Positions 58,002 through 64,000 of a stretch of DNA of 64,000 nucleotides are shown piece after piece. The translations under genes and the position numbers were made by a program. How positions within the stretch are numbered: position 1 is the stretch's first letter; each line of letters opens with the position of its first letter. Below the pieces are notes generated by a model. The model searched no databases, was not told where the DNA came from, and worked only from the letters and a program-made list of their open reading frames with translations. Source of the stretch: Dactylosporangium aurantiacum (GTDB taxonomy: Bacteria; Actinomycetota; Actinomycetes; Mycobacteriales; Micromonosporaceae); NCBI RefSeq assembly GCF_000716715.1, contig NZ_JNYJ01000017.1:1-64000 (forward strand), read 5' to 3'.

Positions 58002-58763
58002 ATGACAGACACACAGGCCCGCGTGGCGATCGTGACCGGCGCGGCCCGCGGCATCGGCGCCGCGACCGCCGTCCGACTGGCCGCCGACGGGCACGCCGTC
58101 GCGGTGCTCGACCTCGACGAGGGCGCCTGCAAGGACACCGTCGAGCAGATCCGCGGCGCCGGCGGCACGGCCCTCGCGGTCGGGGCGGACGTGGCCGACT
58201 CCGGCGCGGTGACCGCCGCCGTGGCCCGGGTCGCCGAGGAGCTGGGGCCGCCGGTGGTGCTGGTCAACAACGCCGGCGTGCTGCGCGACAACCTCCTGTT
58301 CAAGATGAGCGACGACGACTGGGACACGGTCATGGGCGTGCACCTGCGGGGCGCGTTCCTGATGAGCCGGGCGGCACAGGTACACATGACGGCGGCGAGA
58401 TACGGCCGGATCGTCAACCTCTCGTCGTCCTCGGCGCTCGGCAACCGGGGCCAGGCCAACTACTCCGCGGCGAAGGCGGGCCTGCAGGGCTTCACCAAGA
58501 CGCTCGCGATCGAGCTGGGGCCCTTCGGCGTGACCGTCAACGCGGTGGCGCCCGGCTTCATCGCCACCGACATGACCGCGGCGACCGCGGCGCGGATGAA
58601 GGTCGACTTCGAGGCGTTCCGGACGGCGGCCGCCGAGCGGATCCCGGTCCGCAGGGTCGGGGAGCCCGCCGACGTCGCGCACACCATCTCGTTCCTGGTG
58701 AGCGAGGGGGCGGGCTTCGTCTCCGGACAGGTGGTCTACGTCGCCGGGGGTCCGCTCAATTGA
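58002..58763 (+). CDS. FabG-like short-chain dehydrogenase/reductase
   Basis: This 253-residue SDR has the cofactor motif TGAARGIGAATA, NNAGVLRD, the catalytic Ser in NLSSSSALGNRG, Y-x3-K (NYSAAKAG) and the C-terminal GQVVYVAGG. It reduces or oxidises 3-hydroxy/3-oxoacyl thioesters. GAAGG precedes the ATG. It overlaps the next gene by 4 bases (TTGA). With two acyl-CoA dehydrogenases next to it, beta-oxidation of a fatty or steroid side chain is likelier than fatty acid synthesis. Confidence 0.9.
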   Translation: MTDTQARVAIVTGAARGIGAATAVRLAADGHAVAVLDLDEGACKDTVEQIRGAGGTALAVGADVADSGAVTAAVARVAEELGPPVVLVNNAGVLRDNLLFKMSDDDWDTVMGVHLRGAFLMSRAAQVHMTAARYGRIVNLSSSSALGNRGQANYSAAKAGLQGFTKTLAIELGPFGVTVNAVAPGFIATDMTAATAARMKVDFEAFRTAAAERIPVRRVGEPADVAHTISFLVSEGAGFVSGQVVYVAGGPLN

Positions 58764-59929
58764 GGCCGGCGGACCTGGCGAAGGAGTTCCTCGCCGCACA
58801 CGACCCGAACGCGCTCGAACCGCTGGACTTCCTCCGGGCCCGGTTCGACGCCGGGCTCGCCTGGGTGCAGTTCCCCGAAGGGCTCGGCGGGCTCGGCCTG
58901 CCCCGGGAGGAGCAGGCCGGCGTCGAGGAGGCGTTCGCCGCGGCGGGCGCGCCGGACAACAACCCGCGCCGCATCGGCATCGGGCTCGGCATGGCGGCAC
59001 CGACGATCCTGCGGCACGGCACCGACGAGCAGCGCCGGCGCTGGCTGCGCCCGCTGTGGACCGGCGAGGAGGTGTGGTGCCAGCTGTTCAGCGAGCCCGG
59101 CGCCGGCTCCGACCTGGCCGGGCTGGCCACCCGCGCGGTGCGGGACGGTGACGGCTGGGTCGTCGACGGCCAGAAGGTGTGGACGTCGATGGCGCACGAG
59201 GCGCGCTGGGCGATCCTCATCGCCCGCACCGACCCGGCCGTGCCGAAGCACCAGGGCATCACCTACTTCGTGCTGGACATGACCGCGCCCGGGGTGGAGG
59301 TGCGCCCGCTGCGGCAGGCCACCGGTGAGGCCGAGTTCAACGAGGTGTTCCTGACCGGTGTGCGGGTCCCCGACACCGACCGGCTCGGCGCGGTCGGCGA
59401 GGGCTGGGCGGTCGCGCAGACCACGCTGATGAACGAGCGGGTCGCGATCGGCGGCGGCGCGTCGCCCCGCGAGGGCGGTGTCATCGGGGTCGTCGCCGAC
59501 CTGTGGCGGGAGCGCCCCGAGCTGCGCACGCCGGCGCTGCACGACGCGCTGCTGCGCCTGTGGGTCGAGGCGGAGGCGGCCAGGCTCACCGGGACGCGGC
59601 TGCGCCAGCAGCTGGCGGCCGGCCAGCCCGGGCCGGAGGGCTCGGCGGCGAAGCTGCTCTTCGCCCGGCTCAACCAGGAGATCTCCGGCCTGGAGCTGGA
59701 CCTGCTCGGCGAGGAGGGGCTGCGCCACGACGAGTGGACGATGCGCCGCCCGACCGTCGTGGACTTCGCCGGCCGGACGGCCGGCTACCGGTACCTGCGC
59801 GCCAAGGGCAACTCGATCGAGGGCGGCACGTCGGAGATCCTGCGCAACATCGTCGCCGAACGGGTCCTGGGGCTGCCGCCGGAGCACCGGCTCGACAAGG
59901 ACGTCGCCTGGAAGGACCTGCCGAAATGA
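58760..59929 (+). CDS. acyl-CoA dehydrogenase, catalytic-type subunit
   Basis: This is a 389-residue flavoprotein. It starts at TTG 58760, which overlaps the fabG stop. Family motifs are LFSEPGAGSDLAGLATRA (FAD/substrate loop), VDGQKVWTSMAHEARW and the C-terminal IEGGTSEILRNIVAERVLGLP, which carries the catalytic Glu position. It oxidises acyl-CoA to enoyl-CoA. The stop overlaps the next acyl-CoA dehydrogenase gene (ATGA). Tight pairing of a full and a shorter dehydrogenase is the hallmark of heterotetrameric steroid-degrading enzymes. Confidence 0.9.
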   Translation: MRPADLAKEFLAAHDPNALEPLDFLRARFDAGLAWVQFPEGLGGLGLPREEQAGVEEAFAAAGAPDNNPRRIGIGLGMAAPTILRHGTDEQRRRWLRPLWTGEEVWCQLFSEPGAGSDLAGLATRAVRDGDGWVVDGQKVWTSMAHEARWAILIARTDPAVPKHQGITYFVLDMTAPGVEVRPLRQATGEAEFNEVFLTGVRVPDTDRLGAVGEGWAVAQTTLMNERVAIGGGASPREGGVIGVVADLWRERPELRTPALHDALLRLWVEAEAARLTGTRLRQQLAAGQPGPEGSAAKLLFARLNQEISGLELDLLGEEGLRHDEWTMRRPTVVDFAGRTAGYRYLRAKGNSIEGGTSEILRNIVAERVLGLPPEHRLDKDVAWKDLPK

Positions 59930-60993
59930 CCGACCTTTTGTACAGCGAGGTCGAGGAGGAGCTGCGGGCGAGCGTGCGCTCCCTGCTGGCGGCGCGTGCC
60001 GGGTTCGAGGCGGTGCTGGCCCGCGTCGAGTCGCCGGAGCCCGTCGACCTGAAACTGTGGCGGGCCCTCGCCGTGGACCTCGGGGTAGCCGGGCTGCCGG
60101 TGGCCGAGGCGGACGGCGGGGCGGGCGCGTCCTGGCGGGAGACCGCGGTGGTCCTGGAGGAGCTGGGCCGCTCGGTGGCGCCGGTGCCGTTCCTGGGCAA
60201 CTCGGTGCTCGCCGTGGCCGCGCTGCTCGGCAGCGGGGACCCGGTGCTGGACGCGGTCGCCGCCGGCAGCCGGACCGCGACCCTGGCGGTGCCGCTGTCC
60301 GCGCGCGCGGCGGGCGGCTGGACCGTCACCGCGGACGGCGACCGGCTGGACGGCACGGTGACCAGCGTGGTGGACGCCGGGGTCGCCGACGTGCTGCTGG
60401 TGCCGACGGCCGCCGGCCTGCACGCGGTGGAGGCGGCCGACGCCGAGCGGGTGCCGGTCGTCAGCTTCGACCTGACCCGCCCCCTCACCGACGTGACGCT
60501 GCGGGGCGCGACCGGCCGCCTGGTCAGCGCCGACGCGACCGCCGCGGTGGACCGGGCGCTGACGGCCGGTGCGGCGCTGCTCGCCTCCGAGCAGCTCGGC
60601 GTGGCCGAATGGTGCCTGACCACGACGGTGGAGTACGTGAAGACCCGGCGGCAGTTCGCCCGGCAGGTCGGCTCGTACCAGGCGATCAAGCACCGGCTCG
60701 CCGACCTGTGGGTGAGCGTCACCGAGGCCCGCGCGGTCGCCCGCTACGCGGCGGACTGCCTCGCCACCGGGGACCCGGACCTGCCGGTCGCGGCGGCGGT
60801 GGCCCAGGCCTTCTGCTCCCCGGTGGCGGTCAAGGCCGCCGAGGAGTGCGTGCAGCTGCACGGCGGGATCGGCTTCACCTGGGAGCACCCGGCGCACCTG
60901 TACCTCAAGCGCGCCCGCTCCAACGCCGCGAGCCTCGGGTCGGCCTCCGCCCATCGCGCGGCGTTGGCCGACCTGGTGGCGCTGCCCGCCTGA
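59926..60993 (+). CDS. acyl-CoA dehydrogenase, partner subunit
   Basis: This 355-residue protein has the C-terminal acyl-CoA dehydrogenase fold: RRQFARQVGSYQAIKHRLADL, then CVQLHGGIGFTWEHPAHLYLKRA. Its N-terminal and middle parts are divergent and shorter, and the GGTSE region is absent. This matches the FadE29-type subunits that pair with a complete partner. Its ATG overlaps the upstream gene as ATGA. It probably forms an alpha2-beta2 complex with that product. The inverted repeat at 61000-61047 may end the transcript. Confidence 0.87.
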   Translation: MTDLLYSEVEEELRASVRSLLAARAGFEAVLARVESPEPVDLKLWRALAVDLGVAGLPVAEADGGAGASWRETAVVLEELGRSVAPVPFLGNSVLAVAALLGSGDPVLDAVAAGSRTATLAVPLSARAAGGWTVTADGDRLDGTVTSVVDAGVADVLLVPTAAGLHAVEAADAERVPVVSFDLTRPLTDVTLRGATGRLVSADATAAVDRALTAGAALLASEQLGVAEWCLTTTVEYVKTRRQFARQVGSYQAIKHRLADLWVSVTEARAVARYAADCLATGDPDLPVAAAVAQAFCSPVAVKAAEECVQLHGGIGFTWEHPAHLYLKRARSNAASLGSASAHRAALADLVALPA

Positions 60994-60996
60994 GGA

Positions 60997-61452
60997 TCAC
61001 AGGAGAAGCCGGGTCAGCGACTCCGCGACGCAGACCGGCTTCTCCTGGCCCTCGCGCTCGACGGTCACCTTGTTCTTCAGCTGCAGCCAGCCCTCACCGA
61101 GGTCGTCGGCGGACAGCAGCTGCACCGTGGCGCGGACCTTCGACCCGACGGGCAGCGGCGCGGGGAACCGCACCTTGTCCAGCCCGTAGTTGATGCCCAT
61201 CCGGGAGCCCTGCACCCGGTACACGCCGGAGACCAGGACCGGCAGCAGCGACAGGCTCATGAAGCCGTGCGCGATGGTCGTGCCGAACGGCCCGGCGGCC
61301 GCCTTCTCCACGTCGACGTGGATCCACTGGTGGTCGCCGGTGGCCTCGGCGAACAGGTTGATCTGCTCCTGGGTGATCTCCCGCCACTCGCTGTGGCCCA
61401 GGACCTCACCGACTGCCGCCAGCAGCTCACCCGCACTCGCAAACGTCCGCAT
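60997..61452 (-). CDS. MaoC-type enoyl-CoA hydratase
   Basis: This 151-residue hot-dog-fold protein has the hydratase motif FAEATGDHQWIHVDVEKA, with catalytic Asp and His, and GTTIAHGFMSLSLLPVL. It hydrates enoyl-CoA. It is encoded convergently to the acyl-CoA dehydrogenases with only 3 bases between the stop codons, and is functionally the next step of the same pathway. Length is as expected for single-domain MaoC proteins. Confidence 0.9.
   Translation of the reverse strand: MRTFASAGELLAAVGEVLGHSEWREITQEQINLFAEATGDHQWIHVDVEKAAAGPFGTTIAHGFMSLSLLPVLVSGVYRVQGSRMGINYGLDKVRFPAPLPVGSKVRATVQLLSADDLGEGWLQLKNKVTVEREGQEKPVCVAESLTRLLL
61000..61047 (+). terminator. terminator-like inverted repeat inside the MaoC gene end
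   Basis: CAGGAGAAGCCGG (61000-61012) and CCGGCTTCTCCTG (61035-61047) are perfect 13-bp arms around 22 bases, starting 7 bases after the dehydrogenase stop. The hairpin lies in the last codons of the convergent MaoC gene and could stop plus-strand transcripts. Confidence 0.5.
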
Positions 61453-61491
61453 GCCCTGATCCTGCACACACAGTGCAACATTCGTCAACGA

Positions 61492-61528
61492 CCGGCGGCC
61501 GGCCCCGTGGGTCGGGACCGGCCGCCGG
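61492..61528 (-). terminator. terminator of the S8 protease gene
   Basis: An 11-bp stem CCGGCGGCCGG / CCGGCCGCCGG with a 15-base loop lies 20 bases past the protease stop codon. Confidence 0.65.
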
Positions 61529-61547
61529 CTTCGACGCATGACGGTGC

Positions 61548-64000
61548 TTACGTGCCGATGCGGTTGAGCTTCAGCGTCACACCGATGTCGGTGGTGACCA
61601 CGGTCGTGCCGGGCACGGCCGGGGTGACCACGGACGTGGTGACCCTGCCCGAACCGGGCAGCAGACCCTTCACCGTGACGGTGTAGGACGTCGACGCGCC
61701 CGGCACCGGGTCGGTGCTGGTGACGTAGAGGTCCGTGGTCGGCAGCGTGTTCAGGGGCAGGCCCTGACCACCGGTGCCCGACTCGTTCTCGGCGCCGACC
61801 ACGAGGTCCTGCCCGGCCGGCAGGCTCGCGACGGTCGCGAAGTCGTACGAGAACGCGATGTCCTGCGGGCCACCCGAGCCCAGCCAGACCTGGAACCGGC
61901 GGGTGTTGGTGGTGCCGAAGTCGTTCACCCGCCACTCCACGACCGTCCAGAGGCCGACGCCGTCGGTGAGCACGTTGACCAGCAGGCCGGTCGCGCCCGT
62001 GCCGTCGAGGTCGGTCCAGAACGGCGCGAGGACGTTGTTCGGCTTCGCGGGGTTCGGGATCGGCGAGATGTCGCAGCAGATGTTGTTCTCGTTGCTGTCG
62101 TCGCTGCCCGGGTACAGGTACCCGTTCGAGTCGACGGTGAGCGAGCTGTACTCGACACCGTTGAACTTGAACGGCGGCACGTTGAACGTCGTCAGGTTCT
62201 CGTCGCCGATCGGGGTCACCAGCGTGCCCCCGAACAGGTCGAGCGGGATGTACCCGGCGATGGTGCCCGGGGCGATCGACGGCGTGCCCGGCACCGCGCC
62301 GGCCAGCGGCGCGCCCTTCTTCTCCGCCTTGAACGGGTTGACCACCGTGGCCCCGCTCGCGCCGACGATCGGCAGGTTGAGCGTGGTCGTGGTGGCGAAG
62401 TCCGCCGTGGTGTCGTTGAAGGTGCCGTTGGTGGCGGTGACCGTGCAGGTGCTGTTCTGCAGCAGCGTCAGCGACGCCGGGCTGCAGGCCTGGGTCACCT
62501 TGATGTCGCCCTGCTGCGGCACGAACGCGACCGGCAGGTGCAGCGCCGGCACGCTCGAGCTGAGCGGCTTCAACCGGACCTCACCGAAGTACTGCGCCTT
62601 GGGGGCGTTGGACTTGATGGTGATGTTGATGGTCACGGTCTTGCCCGCCGGCACGGTGAAGATGGCCGGCGAGACCGTGATGGACGAGCCGGCCGGCGAC
62701 GTGGTCTCGACGCGGTAGGTCTGCGTCTTGCCCGAGACGTTCTTCGCCGTGCGGACCGCGGTGAGCTTGCCCGGCATGACCGGGGCGTTCACCGACGGCA
62801 GGTTGATCTGCACCGCGTTGACCGGGTCGTTGCCCAGCGAGAACATCCGGTCGGCCGTCTCGTCGAAGGTGAGACCGGGGTTCGCGGCGAGGTTGACCTG
62901 GACGCGACCGGCGCCGAGATCGAACGGGTCGGCCGGAGTCGTCCCGTTCTCCTTCTTCACGTTGGTCGTCGCGGTGGTCATCAGCGAGGACTTGATCTGA
63001 CCCGGGGTGAAGTCCGGGTGGGCCGCCTTCTCCAGGATGGCGGAGCCGGCGATGTGCGGCGACGACATCGAGGTGCCGGCGATGGCCATGAAGTACTGGC
63101 CGGGCGGGCCACCGGCCGCGTCGTCCAGGACCGGCGTCTGGCCGGCGAGGATCTGCGCACCGGGTGCGGTGATGTCGGGCTTGATGAACTGGCCGCCGGG
63201 GCCGCGCGACGAGAAGCTCGTCATCACGTCGCCGGTGCCGATGACCTTCTCACCCTGGGTGAACGACGCCGTGATGCCCGGGTGGGCCGCGACGAAGTTC
63301 AGGAACGCCGTGCCGTCGGCCAGGTGCACCGTCGGCAGCCAGTGGTTGTCGCTCAGCGCGTCAGCCGCCGGGTTGTTGTACAGGATCATGCCGGCCGCGC
63401 CGCCCTGCTTGACGTTGAAGCCCTTCATGATGCGGCCCGGGCTGCGCTGGCACGCCACGATCTTGCCGGTGAAGATCCCGGGCGGGGCCGGGGCCTCACA
63501 CGTCGGGTTGCTGTACGGCGGCGCCGAGGCCAGCACGACCGGCTTCGCCGGGGTGAGGCCCTGGGTGATCGACACGCCCTTGAGCACCGTCTGGGCGCCG
63601 TCGCTGGACGCGACGGTCAGGGTCGACTCGAAGGAGCGCTTCTGCGTCGACGCGGCGACGGTGGTGACCCAGCCGGACAGGTGGTCGGCCGTGGACGCGC
63701 CCGGACCGGCGTTACCGGCGGAGGCGGCCACGAAGACGCCGGCCTTGTACGCGTCGAAGAACGCCAGCTCCACGATGTCGGTGTACGGGCTCGCGCCACC
63801 CGAGATCGAGAAGTTGATGACCTTGACGCCGTCCTTGATCGCCTGGGCGACCGCGGCGGCCGAGTCGGTGCTGTAGCAGCCGGTCGCGCCACAGACCTTG
63901 TACACCGAGACCCAGGCACCGGGCGCGACGCCGTTGATCGGCCCCCGCTCGACGCCGAGGACGTTCGCCGAGGCGACCGGGTTGCCGGCGGCGGTCGACG
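61548..64000 (-). CDS. subtilisin-family (S8) serine protease, partial
   Basis: This is the C-terminal part of a large secreted protease; the gene continues beyond the right edge. The visible frame starts with STAAGNPVAS, which follows the catalytic His motif (HGTHTAS) in this family, so the His and Asp motifs lie outside. FVAASAGNAGP (oxyanion Asn), an inserted PA domain (IVACQRSPGRIMKGFNVKQGG...) and the catalytic Ser in GTSMSSPHIAG follow. The rest is fibronectin-like/beta domains, with NNICCDISP near a calcium or Cys site. It belongs to the PA-domain S8 group (cucumisin/C5a peptidase-like). Confidence 0.92.
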   Translation of the reverse strand, partial: STAAGNPVASANVLGVERGPINGVAPGAWVSVYKVCGATGCYSTDSAAAVAQAIKDGVKVINFSISGGASPYTDIVELAFFDAYKAGVFVAASAGNAGPGASTADHLSGWVTTVAASTQKRSFESTLTVASSDGAQTVLKGVSITQGLTPAKPVVLASAPPYSNPTCEAPAPPGIFTGKIVACQRSPGRIMKGFNVKQGGAAGMILYNNPAADALSDNHWLPTVHLADGTAFLNFVAAHPGITASFTQGEKVIGTGDVMTSFSSRGPGGQFIKPDITAPGAQILAGQTPVLDDAAGGPPGQYFMAIAGTSMSSPHIAGSAILEKAAHPDFTPGQIKSSLMTTATTNVKKENGTTPADPFDLGAGRVQVNLAANPGLTFDETADRMFSLGNDPVNAVQINLPSVNAPVMPGKLTAVRTAKNVSGKTQTYRVETTSPAGSSITVSPAIFTVPAGKTVTINITIKSNAPKAQYFGEVRLKPLSSSVPALHLPVAFVPQQGDIKVTQACSPASLTLLQNSTCTVTATNGTFNDTTADFATTTTLNLPIVGASGATVVNPFKAEKKGAPLAGAVPGTPSIAPGTIAGYIPLDLFGGTLVTPIGDENLTTFNVPPFKFNGVEYSSLTVDSNGYLYPGSDDSNENNICCDISPIPNPAKPNNVLAPFWTDLDGTGATGLLVNVLTDGVGLWTVVEWRVNDFGTTNTRRFQVWLGSGGPQDIAFSYDFATVASLPAGQDLVVGAENESGTGGQGLPLNTLPTTDLYVTSTDPVPGASTSYTVTVKGLLPGSGRVTTSVVTPAVPGTTVVTTDIGVTLKLNRIGT

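Overview
The window is very GC-rich, has GTG and TTG starts, many 1-4 base gene overlaps, and secreted proteins with long Ala/Pro/Thr linkers. Gene content (GH19 chitinase, CBM2 protein, App1, GPP34, DUF6529-Rieske, partner-switching regulators, adjacent acyl-CoA dehydrogenases) points to a filamentous actinomycete, most likely Micromonosporaceae (Actinoplanes-like). The family assignment is inferred from gene content, not computed.

Layout. Positions 88-125 hold a tRNA-Lys 3' end without its 5' half, so an integrated element probably ends at the left edge. Then come a secreted CBM2 protein and a GH19 chitinase (0.45-2.5 kb), a ydaO-type (c-di-AMP) riboswitch before a secreted coiled-coil wall-peptidase-like protein (3.1-4.3 kb), a DHH phosphoesterase, and two MarR-type regulators with a 35-bp operator. 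6.2-7.1 kb is a decayed region with a transposase stub and a HEPN-like frame. 7.2-12.5 kb carries a LacI regulator coupled to a 64-residue protein, a metallo-beta-lactamase-fold hydrolase, and a membrane HhH protein coupled to a BON/OmpA protein. 12.5-17.6 kb has a secreted tripeptidyl aminopeptidase, an RNA ligase/HD-Pnk RNA repair operon and three unknown small genes. 17.8-19.7 kb has an App1-like phosphatase followed by degenerate copies of its own 3' end.

19.7-31 kb: amino acid permease, GPP34 protein, peroxiredoxin-DsbA pair, lipoprotein, M6 metalloprotease, an adenylate cyclase/Crp pair, and an operon with a cytochrome-b-like membrane protein and a Rieske lipoprotein. 31-44 kb: decayed sigma-factor remnant, truncated hydrolase, a multidomain secreted sugar dehydrogenase, a two-component system, membrane proteins, an SSS symporter, and a hybrid histidine kinase with a single-domain receiver.

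43.7-47.9 kb is the most interesting block. It has a lone DHp-like protein, a DksA/TraR-like zinc protein, an RsbW-like ATPase, a STAS antagonist behind a SigB-type promoter, a GAF-PP2C phosphatase and a B12-binding protein with the CarH-type W-x9-EH motif. Together they suggest a light- or cobalamin-responsive partner switch. 48-53.4 kb has an NmrA-like reductase, a membrane-fused spermidine-synthase-like protein, and an archaeal/rickettsial-type valyl-tRNA synthetase coupled to a SpoU methyltransferase. The right end has a VWA/substrate-binding protein, a PD40-lipoprotein-EEP operon, a FabG/acyl-CoA dehydrogenase/acyl-CoA dehydrogenase operon facing a MaoC hydratase, and an S8 protease cut by the window edge.
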